DNA of 64,000 bases. It comes from Caulifigura coniformis. Its GTDB lineage: Bacteria > Planctomycetota > Planctomycetia > Planctomycetales > Planctomycetaceae. Positions 32,860 to 43,927 of this stretch are shown in pieces (positions within the stretch are counted from its first letter, which is position 1; every line of letters begins with the position of its first letter). The notes beneath the pieces are model-generated. The model did no database searches. It had not been told where the DNA came from and saw only the letters and a program-made list of their open reading frames with translations. The stretch spans positions 6,163,439 to 6,227,438 of the forward strand of contig NZ_CP036271.1 of the NCBI RefSeq assembly GCF_007745175.1. The letters are read 5' to 3'. The position numbers and the translations under genes are program-made.

Positions 32860-35586
32860 TCAGCGATCTCCTCCCGCGACCGGCGTGCCCGGCCTCTGGA
32901 AGTAGGCGTGGCGTCCTCCCTCGAGCGCCGAATCAGCCGTCATCGAACCGAACAGGTCGAGAATCCGGGCGACGACTCCCGTCCAGCCCGTCTGGTGGCT
33001 GGCCCCGAGACCCGCCCCGTTGTCGCCGTGAAAGTACTCATAGAACTGGATGAAGTCGCGCCAATTCGGATCTTCCTGGAACTTTCGCGCGCCGCCATTG
33101 ACGGGCCGCCGCCCGTGACCGTCCCTGGTGAAGAGGCCCACGAGGCGCCGGCCGATTTCCTCCGCCACCTCGTAGAGGTTCATCAGCCGGCCCGACCCAG
33201 TCGGGCATTCGATCAGGAAGTCCTTTCCGAAGTAGGAGTAGTAATTCAGAAGGGCGCGGAGAATCAGCAGGTTGACAGGCATCCAGATCGGACCCCGCCA
33301 GTTGGAGTTGCCGCCAAACATCCCGGTATCGGACTCCGAAGGCAGGTATGCGACGTGGTAGTCCTGGCCTCCCGCATTGAAGATGAAGGGGTGTTCCGCG
33401 TGATGTTTCGACAGCGACCGGATGCCGTAGTCGCTGAGAAACTCCTGTTCATCCAGCATCCGGGTCAGCACACGCCGCAGTCGCTGCTCGTTGAGGATCG
33501 AGGCAAGGCGTCGTCCACGCGCGCCGGTCGGCCGTGGGTCGTGAATGAACTGCACCAGTTCGGGACGTGCGTTGAGGAATCGCTCGAAAGGGATCTGGAG
33601 TTCCGGCCGCTTCTGAAAAAGCTTGCCGTCATAGACCGTCGCTGCGCAGAGCGGGAGCAGTCCCACCATGGAACGGACCTTGAGACGTTCCGAGCGGCCG
33701 TCAGGGAGGCGGAGGACGTCGTAGAAGAATCCGTCATCGTCGTCCCACATTCCACCTTCGCCGCCGATGCTGTACATCGACGACGAGATCCACAGGAAGT
33801 GCTCCGTGAACTTGACGGCCATGTCGGAATAGTCGTCATCGGTCATCGCCAGCTCGGCAGCGATCTCGAGCATGTTCTGGCTGAACAGGGCCATCCATGC
33901 AGTGCCGTCCGCCTGTTCGAGGCATCCGCCCGTCGGCAACGGCGCACTGCGGTCGAACACGCCGATGTTGTCGAGACCCAGGAAGCCTCCCTCGAAGACG
34001 TTGCGGCCCGTGCGGTCTTTCCGATTAACCCACCAGGTGAAGTTCAGGAGCAGTTTCTGAAAGCAGGATTTCAGCCAGTCTTTGTCCCCCTGGCCGGTTC
34101 TTCCCTGGTCGAGCCGATAGGTGAAGATTGTCGACCAGGCATGGACGGGCGGATTGACGTCGCCGAAATTCCATTCATAGGCCGGGATCTGGCCGTTGGG
34201 ATGCATGTAGCGTTCCCGCAGCATCAGCTTGAGCTGTTGTTTGCCGAATTCGGCATCGACCAGGCTGAGTGCAATGACGTGGAACGCGAGATCCCACGCG
34301 GCGTACCAGGGATACTCCCACTTGTCCGGCATCGACAGGATGTCGCCGTTGTACATGTGGTGCCAGTGATCGTTCCGCGGGGCTGTTTTCCGCCCCGGCT
34401 TGAACGGGTCGCTGCCGCGTTCCTCGAGCCACCGGTCGACGTCGTAGAAGTAGAACTGCTTCGACCAGAGCATGCCGGCACAGGCCTGTCGGTAGACGAG
34501 ACGTTCGTCGTCAGAAAGCGTTGACGGCATCAGCGCGTCGTAGAATTCGTCAGCTTCGTGACGCCGTTTCGCCAGGGTGCGTGAGAAGGAACTCCCGAAT
34601 GGGGCCCACCCGTGCCCCTGCGGCTCCGCCGTGAGTCGCAGGCGAACGACGCGCTCGGCCTGCGCCGGAACATCAAGTTGATAGCGGGCGGCGGCCTTGG
34701 TGCCGTTGCCTTCCGGGTTCACGGCGCCCTGCTCCCCGCAGCAGATGGCGCGGTGGAAGGCGTCTTTGACGAATGGAGACCGGTTGGGCACGCCGAAGAG
34801 GCGTTCGGAATTGGTCTCGTTTTCAGTGAACAACAGCTCGGGCTCGCCCTCACAGGCCAGGAGATAATCTCCCAGTTGCGAGTGGCGGGCGCGGATGGCG
34901 GCGCCTCCGTCAGCCTGCCTGACGGTGGAGAACACCGGTCGCGGTCCGTCAGCCCCCCAGGACCATGTGTTGCGAAACCAGAGCGTCGGCAGAAGCTCAA
35001 GGGCCGCGGATTCCGATCCGCGATTCGCGACGGTGATCTGGATCAGAATGTCGTCCGGTCCCTGCTTCGCGTAGTCGACCGTCACGTCGAAATAGCGGTC
35101 GTCGTCGAAGATGCCCGTGTCGAGCAGTTCGTACTCCGGATCGTGGCGGTTTCGCCCGCGGTTCGTGTCGACAAGGTCGGGATAGGGATATGCCCTCTGG
35201 GGATACTTGTAGACAAACCGCATGGAGGAATGAGTGGGAGTGCTATCGACATAGAAGTAGTACTCCTTCACATCCTCGCCGTGGTTCCCTTCGCTGTTGG
35301 TCAGGCCGAACAGTCGCTCCTTCAGGATCGGATCGTTCCGGTTCCAGAGTGCGAGCGCGAAGCAGAGGTACTGCTGGTCGTCAGAGATTCCGGCGAGTCC
35401 GTCCTCGCCCCAGCGATAGGCACGCGATCGGGCCTGGTCATGCGAGAAGTAGTTCCAGGCATCGCCGTTGTCGCTGTAATCTTCGCGGACGGTGCCCCAT
35501 TGCCGCTCGCTGAGGTAAGGCCCCCACTTCTTCCATGCCGCGATCCCCTGCCTGGCCTCATCGAGCCGTGCCGACTCCGCAGACAT
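32860..35586 (-). CDS. GH63-like glucosidase (MGH1-type)
   Basis: From the ATG at 35586 (GAGG 5 nt upstream) the product is 908 residues. It has an N-terminal beta-sandwich region (about 60-420) with conserved WNYFSHDQARSRAYRWGEDG, and an alpha/alpha-toroid C-terminal region. Family-like stretches there include WYAAWDLAFHVIALSLVDAEFGK, HPNGQIPAYEWNFGDVNPPVHAW, EGGFLGLDNIGVFDRS and GNSNWRGPIWMPVN. GH63 includes processing glucosidase I and bacterial enzymes on mannosylglycerate, glucosylglycerate or small alpha-glucosides. There is no signal peptide, so an intracellular sugar is likely. It is the first gene of the five-gene run ending with PPK2. Confidence 0.87.
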   Translation of the reverse strand: MSAESARLDEARQGIAAWKKWGPYLSERQWGTVREDYSDNGDAWNYFSHDQARSRAYRWGEDGLAGISDDQQYLCFALALWNRNDPILKERLFGLTNSEGNHGEDVKEYYFYVDSTPTHSSMRFVYKYPQRAYPYPDLVDTNRGRNRHDPEYELLDTGIFDDDRYFDVTVDYAKQGPDDILIQITVANRGSESAALELLPTLWFRNTWSWGADGPRPVFSTVRQADGGAAIRARHSQLGDYLLACEGEPELLFTENETNSERLFGVPNRSPFVKDAFHRAICCGEQGAVNPEGNGTKAAARYQLDVPAQAERVVRLRLTAEPQGHGWAPFGSSFSRTLAKRRHEADEFYDALMPSTLSDDERLVYRQACAGMLWSKQFYFYDVDRWLEERGSDPFKPGRKTAPRNDHWHHMYNGDILSMPDKWEYPWYAAWDLAFHVIALSLVDAEFGKQQLKLMLRERYMHPNGQIPAYEWNFGDVNPPVHAWSTIFTYRLDQGRTGQGDKDWLKSCFQKLLLNFTWWVNRKDRTGRNVFEGGFLGLDNIGVFDRSAPLPTGGCLEQADGTAWMALFSQNMLEIAAELAMTDDDYSDMAVKFTEHFLWISSSMYSIGGEGGMWDDDDGFFYDVLRLPDGRSERLKVRSMVGLLPLCAATVYDGKLFQKRPELQIPFERFLNARPELVQFIHDPRPTGARGRRLASILNEQRLRRVLTRMLDEQEFLSDYGIRSLSKHHAEHPFIFNAGGQDYHVAYLPSESDTGMFGGNSNWRGPIWMPVNLLILRALLNYYSYFGKDFLIECPTGSGRLMNLYEVAEEIGRRLVGLFTRDGHGRRPVNGGARKFQEDPNWRDFIQFYEYFHGDNGAGLGASHQTGWTGVVARILDLFGSMTADSALEGGRHAYFQRPGTPVAGGDR

Positions 35587-36137
35587 CTGAACCTCACAGC
35601 GGTCGCTCTTCGCCGGCCGGCCCACTCGCGTGAATCGGGCAGGACGCCAGCGGAATGATCCCGCGTCAATGCAGAGCAGTTGCTCGCCAGAGTGCAGGCA
35701 CGCCGGCGGGTTCACGTGGCTCCGAGTGACGGTTGCAGTACACCTCTCGAACGCCTGAAAGTCGCAACTGAAGTAGAGACTCCACGAAGAGCAGAAAGCC
35801 AGGGCGAAGTTGTTCGTCGACCCCTTCGCGAGCGGATCCTCATGCGATTCCGCCGAGTTCCGCCGCTGCACGTCGTTGTATCGTCGCCGCGGAAAAACGT
35901 CTCTCACAATCCCGCGATTTTTCTCCGTTCCTGGCGAGATTCTCGCGTGGGAGTCCTGGCCGGCGGCACCAGTCCGACTCCCTCGGGCAGGCATCCCCGG
36001 GGGGCCGCAACGGCAATGATCGCCCTGCCGTCATGTTAGCTCTTGCCACTTGCAATCGTCGCTGCCACTGGATTTACTGGCAGGCAGAACGACGCCTTTC
36101 TCGAGGAAGCGTTCATGTCTTCAATCAGGGTGCTGGA
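35587..36137. other. Divergent intergenic region
   Basis: The 551-nt stretch separates the leftward glucosidase run from the rightward efflux and phosphoketolase run and must hold both promoters. The glucosidase frame stays open upstream to 35994 but is rich in Arg and lacks family similarity. No RNA gene or clear operator is visible. Confidence 0.5.
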
Positions 36138-37331
36138 ATGATCTGCACATCGTTTCACTCCCCTCGTCGGCATTGCTCACTGTGGTGCAGCCTGCTGATC
36201 GCGGGTTGTTCATCTGCGGCCGCCAGGCCCCAGCCTGAGCCCCCCAAGGTGACCGTCCGCCACCCGGAGTTGCGCCAGGTCGTCGACTCGAAGGACTACA
36301 ACGGCACGGCGGCGGCTTCCGCGACTGTCGAAATCCGCTCCCGTGTCCGCGGCTACATCCAGGACGTCCATTTCGTGGACGGCCAGAACGTAAAGGCCGG
36401 GGAACTGTTGTTTGAGCTCGATCCCAGGCCGTTCCAGCTCGAGATTGACGCCGCCCGGCAGCAGTTGGCTCTGGACCAGGCCCAGCTGGAGGCCTCGCAG
36501 CTGGACGAGCAGCGTCAGAAGGACCTGATGGCGAAGATGGCCGGGACCAGGGCCGACCTGGAGAAGGCCGTCGCGACCCGGAAGAGCTGGGAGGCGAAGA
36601 TCCAGATCGCCCAGGAATTGATCCGCCAGAAAGAGCTGGATCTCGAATACTCCCGCATCACCGCGCCGATCAGCGGGCAGCTCAGCCGGGCGCAGCTTAC
36701 CAAGGGAAACCTGGTGAACGCCGGAGGTTCCGATCCCTTACTGACGACTCTGGTTGCGATCGACCCGATCTATCTCTACTTCAACGTCGATGAGCGAACG
36801 CTCCTGGAATATCGGGCTCATCGCGCCAGCAAAGAGAAGGCCGGCCAGTTGCCGCCCGTGAACGAAGCCGGCATTCCGTTCGAGTTCGGACTCGAGACCG
36901 AAACCGGCTTCCCGAACAAAGGCGTGATCGACTTCGCGGAGAACACGATCGAGGCATCCACGGGCACGCTGCAGATTCGCGGGCGGGCCGAAAACGCCGA
37001 TCGGCGGTATGTGCCCGGTTCGCGGGTTCGCATACGCATCGCCACGGGTGATCCGTATGAGGCGGTCTGCGTCCCGGAGATCTCGATTCTCAGCGACCAG
37101 GACAAGAAGTACGTCCTGACTCTGAACGCGGAAAAGGTGGTGGTCCGGCGGGACGTGCTGTTGGGAACGCTGCTGGATGACGGAATGCAGGTCATCCGGA
37201 CACCCCCGGATTCGAAAACGCCGCTGACGCCTGACGACCTGGTGATCACGGTGGGGTTGCAGCGGGCGCGGATCAACTATCCCGTGCAGCCGATGAACGA
37301 GCAGGGAGAGGCGCTCGCGCTCGCGAAGTAG
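36138..37331 (+). CDS. RND efflux periplasmic adaptor, AcrA/MexE type (lipoprotein)
   Basis: The 397-residue adaptor has a lipoprotein signal (SLWCSLLIAGCSS). Lipoyl halves follow (VEIRSRVRGYIQDVHFVDGQNVKAGELLFELDPRPF split by the hairpin, and ITAPISGQLSRAQLTKGNLV), with a helical hairpin at about 105-180, then beta-barrel and C-terminal domains. It should dock the pump encoded 60 nt downstream to an outer-membrane factor, which is not present nearby and may be shared. AGGGTG lies 7 nt before the ATG at 36138; an in-frame ATG at 36033 would put a non-hydrophobic segment before the lipobox. Confidence 0.9.
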   Translation: MICTSFHSPRRHCSLWCSLLIAGCSSAAARPQPEPPKVTVRHPELRQVVDSKDYNGTAAASATVEIRSRVRGYIQDVHFVDGQNVKAGELLFELDPRPFQLEIDAARQQLALDQAQLEASQLDEQRQKDLMAKMAGTRADLEKAVATRKSWEAKIQIAQELIRQKELDLEYSRITAPISGQLSRAQLTKGNLVNAGGSDPLLTTLVAIDPIYLYFNVDERTLLEYRAHRASKEKAGQLPPVNEAGIPFEFGLETETGFPNKGVIDFAENTIEASTGTLQIRGRAENADRRYVPGSRVRIRIATGDPYEAVCVPEISILSDQDKKYVLTLNAEKVVVRRDVLLGTLLDDGMQVIRTPPDSKTPLTPDDLVITVGLQRARINYPVQPMNEQGEALALAK

Positions 37332-37391
37332 GCCGGTCGAGTCGCTGTTCGTGAGGCTGTCTTCGATAGGTCCTGCGCAGGAACGCGCTGC

Positions 37392-40300
37392 ATGCTCTCG
37401 CATTTCTTCATCGATCGTCCGATCTTCGCGACGGTGCTCTCGGTCGTGATCGTGATCGTGGGATCGATCGCGCTGATGGGGCTGCCCATTGCCCAGTATC
37501 CGGACGTGGCCCCGCCCACCGTGCAGGTGACGGCGAACTACCCGGGGGCCAACGCGGCCACCGTCGCCGAAACCGTCGCGACGCCGATCGAACTCGAAAT
37601 CAACGGCGTCGAGCGCATGCTCTACATGGGCTCGAAGTCGACGAACGACGGCCAGATGAACCTGGACGTCACCTTTGAGCTGGGGACGAACCTCGACACG
37701 GCCCAGGTGCTGGTTCAGAACCGCGTGGCTGTCGCCGAAGCGAAGCTGCCGGAAGAAGTGAAACGCACCGGGGTGACGACGAAGAAGAAGTCGCCCAGCA
37801 TCCTGATGTGCGTCAACCTGATCTCACCCGGTAACAAGTACGACCAGCTGTATCTCAGCAACTATGCCGCGCTAAACGTGAAGGATGAGCTGGCGCGGAT
37901 TAAGGGGGTCGGCGACGTCGCGTACCTGGGGCCTCGCGATTACAGCATGCGGGTCTGGCTCGACCCCAACAAGCTCGCAACCCGACAGATGACCGTCGCC
38001 GAAATCATCAAGGCGATCAGGGAACAGAACGTCCAGGTGGCCGCGGGCCGACTCGGGGCGCCTCCGATTCCCGAAGGAGCGACCATCGGATTCCAGCGTC
38101 CGATCAATACGAAAGGACGGTTGTCGACGGCCGCGGACTTTGAGGACATCGTCGTCCGCTCGGGCGACGCCGGGCAGCTCGTCTACCTGCGGGACGTCGT
38201 GCGCGACCGCGTCAAGGACGCGCAGGGCAACATCGTTTCGGCGGGCGTCGAACTCGGCGCCAAGAACTACGACGTCAACAGCTATCTGGATGGCGAGCCG
38301 TCGGTGACGCTCGCGGTGTTTCAGCTCCCCGGCTCGAATGCCCTGGAAACGGCCAAGGCGATCAGGGCCAAGATGGACCAGCTCGCCGAGAGCTTTCCCG
38401 CGGGCGTCGAGCATCGCATCGAATATGACACGACTGTCTTCGTTGAGGAATCGATCAACAGCGTGTACCACACACTGATCGAGGCGATCATCCTCGTCTT
38501 CATTGTCGTGCTCGTGTTCCTGCAGAACTGGCGGGCGACGGTCATCCCGATGGTCGCGGTGCCGGTGTCGCTGATCGGCACATTCGCGGCCATGTCATTC
38601 CTCGGATTCTCGCTCAACAACCTGTCGCTCTTCGGCCTCGTGCTGGCGATCGGCATCGTCGTGGATGACGCGATCGTTGTGGTCGAAAACGTCGAGCGTT
38701 TGATGGCCACCGGCATGTCACCGCGGGAGGCCAGCCGGCAGGCGATGAATGAAGTGACCGGTCCGGTGATCGCGATTGCACTCGTCCTGTGCGCCGTGTT
38801 CGTCCCGACTGCCTTCATGGCCGGCATCTCCGGGCAGTTCTACCGTCAGTTCGCCCTGACGATCGCGGCATCGACGGTGATCTCGGCATTCAATTCACTC
38901 ACGCTCAGCCCCGCATTGTGCGCCCTGATGCTCAAGCCGCACGCCCACGGTGAACATGCCAAACGTCCCGATGCCCTTCCGCGGCTTGCGATCGTGCTGA
39001 TCGGAGTGCTCATTGCCAATATGTTTCTGGCGGCGCCGATCGCCCGGGCCATGGGGTATGAGATCGCAGGTCACGACGGCGAGTCGCACAATCCGCCGCC
39101 GGCCTGGTTAACGCCCCTGGTGCTGCTGGTCGGAGGCGTGCTCGGGTACGTCGCGGCGGTCGCCATCAACAAGGCCCTGGCCGTTTTCTTCAACCTCTTC
39201 AACAAGGCATTCGACGTCTCCATCGCGGCCTATGGCGGCGTTGTCCACCTGTTGCTGCGGCTGTCGGTGATCGTGTTGCTGGTCTACGGCGGCCTCATGG
39301 CGGCGACCGTGTACGCGGCGACAACGGTTCCCCAGGGATTTATCCCGGAGCAGGATAAAGGCTACCTGATCGTCAACGTCCAGCTTCCTGACGGGGCGAG
39401 CCTGGCGCGGTCGGACGCCTTGATTCGCAGGTTGAGCAAGGTGGTGCGGGAGACGCCGGGTGTGGCGCACACGATCGACCTCGCGGGGTATTCGACCGTG
39501 CTCAGCACGAACATCAGCAATGCCGGTGGGATGTTCGTGATTCTGAAACCTTTTGAAGAACGGGCCGGGCATAGCGATGTCAGCGCTCCGTCGATTCTCT
39601 CGGCGCTCCGCAAGGAGTTTCAGAATTTCCCGGAGGCCCAGATCGCCATCTTCGGAGCCCCGCCGGTGGAAGGTCTGGGGAGCACCGGCGGCTTCAAGAT
39701 ACAGATTCAGGATCGCCGCAACGCTGGGCTCAAGGCCCTGCAGGGGGGCGTTCAGAACCTCGTCGAACAGGGGATGTCGACCTACGGAGGCCAGTTGAGC
39801 GGGCTGTTCAGTACCTTCAGCGTCACGCAGCCGCAGGTGTTCCTTGATATCGACCGCGAGAAAGTGAAGTCCGAGGGGGTCTCGCTTGAGGACGTGAACC
39901 TGACGCTGCAGACATTCCTTGGCAGCTCGTATGTGAATGATTTCTCGTTCCAGAATCGCAGCTGGCAGGTGAACGTGCAGGCCGATCCGGCCTTCCGGAT
40001 GCAGGCGGCCGACATCGGCCGCCTGGAAGTGCGTAACGACCGCGGCCAGCGCGTTCCGCTGAGCACGCTGCTCACGATTCGAGACGTGACCGGCCCCGCG
40101 ATCGTCAATCGGTATCAGCTCTATCCGTCGGCGGAACTTTCGGGCAACACGCAGCCGGGCGTCAGTTCGGGACAGTCAATCGAAATCATGGAGACGCTCG
40201 CCAGGGAACAGCTGCCGACGACGCTCGGTTCCGAATGGACCGAACTGACGTACCAGCAGATCCTGGCGTCGAAGGATCTGCTCACCAAGCTCGTGTTTCC

Positions 40301-40850
40301 GCTGGCCGTGGTGTTCGTGTTCCTGGTGCTCGCGGCCCAGTACGAAAGCTGGACTCTACCGGCCTCAATTCTGCTGATCGTGCCGATGTGCATCCTGGCG
40401 GCGCTGGCAGGCGTCGTGATTGCGAAGCTCGACAACAACATCTTTGTCCAGATCGGGCTGGTCGTGCTCGTGGGGCTCGCGGCCAAGAACGCCATCCTGA
40501 TCGTCGAGTTCGCCAAGCAGCTGCAGGACCAGGGGCACCCACTCCTGACGGCGACGGTCGATGCCTGCAAGCTCCGGCTGCGGCCGATCCTGATGACGTC
40601 GTTCGCCTTCATCCTTGGCGTGGTCCCGCTCGTCCTTGCCAAGGGGGCGGGGGCGGAAATGCGGGCCACACTGGGAATCGCCGTATTCAGCGGAATGCTC
40701 GGAGTCACGGTCTTCGGCATTTTGTTCACGCCGGTGTTCTACTTCGTCATTCGCAAGCTGACCGGGAACTCCGGGACTGCGAAACCGCCTGAGCCCCACC
40801 CGACAAACCCTGTCCCGCACGAGGCGCATGAACCGGCCCCGGTCGGCTGA
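37392..40850 (+). CDS. Multidrug RND transporter, HAE-1 family (AcrB/MexF type)
   Basis: The 1152-residue inner-membrane pump exports hydrophobic compounds by proton antiport. It starts MLSHFFIDRPIFATVLSVVI as in AcrB homologs and carries the helix 4 proton-relay pair in LAIGIVVDDAIVVVEN (about 423). It also has the conserved FMAGISGQFYRQFALTIA and a second set of helices ending VFGILFTPVFYFVIRKL. An extra segment of about 100 residues with further hydrophobic helices after KPHAHGEHAKRPDALPRL (about 520-620) makes it longer than the usual 1040. The HAE type separates it from the metal pump in the island. Confidence 0.93.
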   Translation: MLSHFFIDRPIFATVLSVVIVIVGSIALMGLPIAQYPDVAPPTVQVTANYPGANAATVAETVATPIELEINGVERMLYMGSKSTNDGQMNLDVTFELGTNLDTAQVLVQNRVAVAEAKLPEEVKRTGVTTKKKSPSILMCVNLISPGNKYDQLYLSNYAALNVKDELARIKGVGDVAYLGPRDYSMRVWLDPNKLATRQMTVAEIIKAIREQNVQVAAGRLGAPPIPEGATIGFQRPINTKGRLSTAADFEDIVVRSGDAGQLVYLRDVVRDRVKDAQGNIVSAGVELGAKNYDVNSYLDGEPSVTLAVFQLPGSNALETAKAIRAKMDQLAESFPAGVEHRIEYDTTVFVEESINSVYHTLIEAIILVFIVVLVFLQNWRATVIPMVAVPVSLIGTFAAMSFLGFSLNNLSLFGLVLAIGIVVDDAIVVVENVERLMATGMSPREASRQAMNEVTGPVIAIALVLCAVFVPTAFMAGISGQFYRQFALTIAASTVISAFNSLTLSPALCALMLKPHAHGEHAKRPDALPRLAIVLIGVLIANMFLAAPIARAMGYEIAGHDGESHNPPPAWLTPLVLLVGGVLGYVAAVAINKALAVFFNLFNKAFDVSIAAYGGVVHLLLRLSVIVLLVYGGLMAATVYAATTVPQGFIPEQDKGYLIVNVQLPDGASLARSDALIRRLSKVVRETPGVAHTIDLAGYSTVLSTNISNAGGMFVILKPFEERAGHSDVSAPSILSALRKEFQNFPEAQIAIFGAPPVEGLGSTGGFKIQIQDRRNAGLKALQGGVQNLVEQGMSTYGGQLSGLFSTFSVTQPQVFLDIDREKVKSEGVSLEDVNLTLQTFLGSSYVNDFSFQNRSWQVNVQADPAFRMQAADIGRLEVRNDRGQRVPLSTLLTIRDVTGPAIVNRYQLYPSAELSGNTQPGVSSGQSIEIMETLAREQLPTTLGSEWTELTYQQILASKDLLTKLVFPLAVVFVFLVLAAQYESWTLPASILLIVPMCILAALAGVVIAKLDNNIFVQIGLVVLVGLAAKNAILIVEFAKQLQDQGHPLLTATVDACKLRLRPILMTSFAFILGVVPLVLAKGAGAEMRATLGIAVFSGMLGVTVFGILFTPVFYFVIRKLTGNSGTAKPPEPHPTNPVPHEAHEPAPVG

Positions 40851-40963
40851 GTGGTCATCGACAGAAGGAATCTCCGTCTGCGACCGCGGTTCGGTCGTCC
40901 GTGCCCGCCGGTGCGACCCGAAACCGTCTGCAGAATCATGAACCTGAGAGATGAAAGAGAGAC

Positions 40964-43408
40964 ATGCCGACGCCCGCTACCAAAGGCCAATCCGGAATGC
41001 AGAGCCTGAAATCCGATGCGCTGACCAGGGAAGAGCTGCGTCTGATCCATGCGTGGTGGCGTGCCGCGAACTACCTGTCGGTCGGACAGATCTATCTCTT
41101 TGACAACCCCCTGCTGAAAGAACCGCTGACTCTCAAACACGTCAAGCCGCGGCTTCTGGGGCACTGGGGAACTACGCCGGGGTTGAACTTTATCTATGCC
41201 CACCTGAACCGCGTGATCAAACGCGACAGCCTGAGCGTTCTGTATATCGCCGGTCCGGGGCACGGCGGTCCGGGGCTCGTCGCCTGCAACTACCTCGAAG
41301 GAACTTACAGCGAGGTCTACCCGAATATCACGGAAGACTGCGCGGGCATGAAGCGACTGTTCAAGCAGTTCTCATTTCCCGGCGGAATTCCCAGCCACGT
41401 GGCGCCGGAGACTCCCGGTTCGATTCACGAGGGGGGCGAACTGGGGTACGCGCTGTCGCATGCTTTCGGCGCGGCGTTCGACAATCCCGACCTGATCGTG
41501 GCGTGCGTCATTGGAGACGGGGAAGCGGAAACGGGGCCTCTCGCCACCGGCTGGCATGGCAACAAGTTTCTGAATCCTGCCCGCGACGGCGTCGTTCTGC
41601 CGATCCTGCATCTCAACGGTTACAAGATCGCCAATCCCTGCGTCCTGGCTCGTATCAGTCACGACGAACTCGAATCGCTGATGAAGGGATACGGCTACAC
41701 GCCCTACTTTGTCGAAGGCAGCGATCCCGAGAAGATGCACCAGCAGATGGCCGAGACGCTCGACCTGGTCGTAGCTGAAATCAAGTCGATCAAGGCAGAG
41801 GTCCGGAACGGATCGACCCGGCGCCCGTTGTGGCCGATGATCGTCCTTCGGAGTCCGAAAGGCTGGACTGGGCCGAAGGAGGTCGACGGCAAGAAAACGG
41901 AAGATTACTGGCGGTCTCACCAGGTGCCGATGGGCGATATGGCCCACCCCGGACACGTCAAGATCCTGGAAGACTGGCTTCGCAGCTACAAGCCGGAAGA
42001 GCTGTTTGACGGCGACGGACGCCTGGTCGAAGAGCTGCGCGAGCTCTCCCCCACAGGCGAGCTGCGGATGAGCGCCAACCCGCACGCAAACGGCGGCGTC
42101 CTGCTCAGGGATCTCCGTCTCCCGGATTTCCGCGACTACGCGGTCCCGGTGACGTCTCCCGGCGCCGGCAACGCCGAATCGACGCGGGAAATGGGCCGCT
42201 TCCTGCGGGACGTGATGAAGCTGAACCTGGACTCTGCCAACTTCCGGCTGTTCAGTCCGGACGAGAACAACTCCAACCGCTGGCAGGACGCGCTGGAAGT
42301 GACCAATCGCACCTGGATGGCCGAGAAATATGACTACGACGACCATCTCGCCTGCGATGGCCGGGTGATGGAGATGCTGAGCGAGCATCAATGCCAGGGA
42401 TGGCTCGAAGGCTACCTGCTCACGGGGCGGCATGGCTTTTTCTCCTGCTATGAAGCCTTCATTCACATCATCGATTCGATGTTCAACCAGCACGCCAAAT
42501 GGCTGAAGGTGTGCAATCAGATCCCCTGGCGGAGGTCGGTCGCGTCGCTCAACTATCTGTTGTCGAGCCACGTCTGGCGGCAGGATCACAATGGATTCAG
42601 CCATCAGGATCCCGGCTTTATCGACCACGTCGTCAACAAGAAAGCGGAGGTGATCCGTGTCTACCTTCCGCCCGATGCGAACTGCCTGCTGTCGGTGACT
42701 GATCACTGCCTTCGCAGCCGCAACTACATCAATGTGGTGGTTGCCGGAAAGCAGCCGGCGCCGCAGTGGCTCACGATGGACGAGGCGGTCAAGCACTGCA
42801 CGGCCGGCATCGGCATCTGGGAGTGGGCCAGCAACGACAAGGGGTATGAGCCCGACGTCGTGATGGCCTGCTGTGGAGATGTCCCGACCCTGGAAACTCT
42901 GGCGGCCGTCGACCTGCTGCGACGTCATCTGCCCGATCTCAAGGTCCGCGTGGTGAACGTCGTCAACCTGATGAAGCTCCAGTCGGACCGGGAACATCCG
43001 CATGGGCTCACGGATGCCGAGTTCGACGTCCTGTTCACCAGGGACAAGCCGGTGATCTTTGCGTTTCACGGTTATCCCTGGCTGATTCACCGGCTGACCT
43101 ACCGCCGCACGAATCACAACAACCTGCATGTGAGGGGTTACAAGGAGGAGGGGACGACGACGACCCCGTTCGATATGTGCGTGCTCAATCAGATCGATCG
43201 CTTCCATCTGTTCGCGGACGTGATTGACCGGCTTCCGCAACTCGGCTCGAAGGCCGCATACGCCAAGCAGGCGATTCGCGACCGGCTGCTCGACCACAAG
43301 TCGTGGATCGAGGAGCACGGCGAAGATCACCCCGATATCGTCGGCTGGCGGTGGAGCGGCACCCCAGCGTCGGTCGCTCGGTCATCGACCGAAGGCGATA
43401 ACGTCTGA
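40964..43408 (+). CDS. xfp: Xylulose-5-phosphate/fructose-6-phosphate phosphoketolase
   Basis: The 814-residue TPP enzyme cleaves xylulose 5-phosphate or fructose 6-phosphate with phosphate to acetyl phosphate plus a shorter sugar phosphate. It shows family blocks [37 protein letters not shown], the TPP motif [30 protein letters not shown] and [15 protein letters not shown]. Length is typical. The product acetyl phosphate is the substrate of the fused protein encoded at 43928-46246, so the two should work in series as a carbon-efficient route to acetate/ATP or acetyl-CoA. The upstream gap to the RND pump is 113 nt. Confidence 0.95.
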   Translation: MPTPATKGQSGMQSLKSDALTREELRLIHAWWRAANYLSVGQIYLFDNPLLKEPLTLKHVKPRLLGHWGTTPGLNFIYAHLNRVIKRDSLSVLYIAGPGHGGPGLVACNYLEGTYSEVYPNITEDCAGMKRLFKQFSFPGGIPSHVAPETPGSIHEGGELGYALSHAFGAAFDNPDLIVACVIGDGEAETGPLATGWHGNKFLNPARDGVVLPILHLNGYKIANPCVLARISHDELESLMKGYGYTPYFVEGSDPEKMHQQMAETLDLVVAEIKSIKAEVRNGSTRRPLWPMIVLRSPKGWTGPKEVDGKKTEDYWRSHQVPMGDMAHPGHVKILEDWLRSYKPEELFDGDGRLVEELRELSPTGELRMSANPHANGGVLLRDLRLPDFRDYAVPVTSPGAGNAESTREMGRFLRDVMKLNLDSANFRLFSPDENNSNRWQDALEVTNRTWMAEKYDYDDHLACDGRVMEMLSEHQCQGWLEGYLLTGRHGFFSCYEAFIHIIDSMFNQHAKWLKVCNQIPWRRSVASLNYLLSSHVWRQDHNGFSHQDPGFIDHVVNKKAEVIRVYLPPDANCLLSVTDHCLRSRNYINVVVAGKQPAPQWLTMDEAVKHCTAGIGIWEWASNDKGYEPDVVMACCGDVPTLETLAAVDLLRRHLPDLKVRVVNVVNLMKLQSDREHPHGLTDAEFDVLFTRDKPVIFAFHGYPWLIHRLTYRRTNHNNLHVRGYKEEGTTTTPFDMCVLNQIDRFHLFADVIDRLPQLGSKAAYAKQAIRDRLLDHKSWIEEHGEDHPDIVGWRWSGTPASVARSSTEGDNV

Positions 43409-43456
43409 AACGGACGACTCCCTGGCGGTCCTTCCCCTGACTGGAGCGAACCGTGA

Positions 43457-43768
43457 GTGTTTCGTCCGAACTTCATCATGGTCTCGGACGCATTCGTCGT
43501 CGTTCCAGGGGGCATCGGAACGGTGCTGGAAACCATGATGATCTGGCAGCTGCTGCAGGTGCGAAGAATGAATGAGTGCCCGCTGATCCTCGTCGGCCCG
43601 ATGTGGCAGGGACTGATCGAGTGGAGCCGGTCGGCCATGCTGAGGCCCGAGTTCCCGCTCGCCAGTCCGGAAGATTTCGAGATCCCGCTCTGTGTGACGG
43701 ATGGTCAGGCCGCGATCGATCAGTTGCGAGCTCACCACGCGGCCTGGCAGGCGACAGCCAATGCGTGA
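43457..43768 (+). pseudogene. Truncated LOG-family (lysine-decarboxylase-like) remnant
   Basis: The 103-residue frame carries the C-terminal half of the LOG family, with SDAFVVVPGGIGTVLET (PGGxGTxxE motif) and the helix MMIWQLLQVRRMNECPLIL. The N-terminal nucleotide-binding half with GGxxGLM is missing, and only 48 nt separate this frame from phosphoketolase, so there is no room for it. LOG proteins act on nucleoside monophosphates (cytokinin-type phosphoribohydrolase). A GTG at 43457 could start a short product, but loss of half the domain argues for a remnant. Confidence 0.65.
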
Positions 43769-43927
43769 ATGGCATCAGGGGATTGCGTCGACCGTGACAG
43801 GCGTGTCAGCCGCTCGACCCTCTATCATTCCACTCGCGAATCAAATGCCGTCCCATGCCGATCGACAGCCGTAAAGACATGACAGGAACCGCTGTGGTGG
43901 AGCGGACTCATTTTCCGTGAGACATCG

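Noticed and set aside
35587-35994. Upstream extension of the GH63-like frame to 1044 residues
   Set aside because: The added part is Arg-rich with no family similarity, and GAGG stands right before the ATG at 35586.
41372-43330. 652-residue minus-strand open frame opposite phosphoketolase
   Set aside because: Shadow of a strongly conserved coding gene; Arg/His/Val-rich with no recognisable motif.
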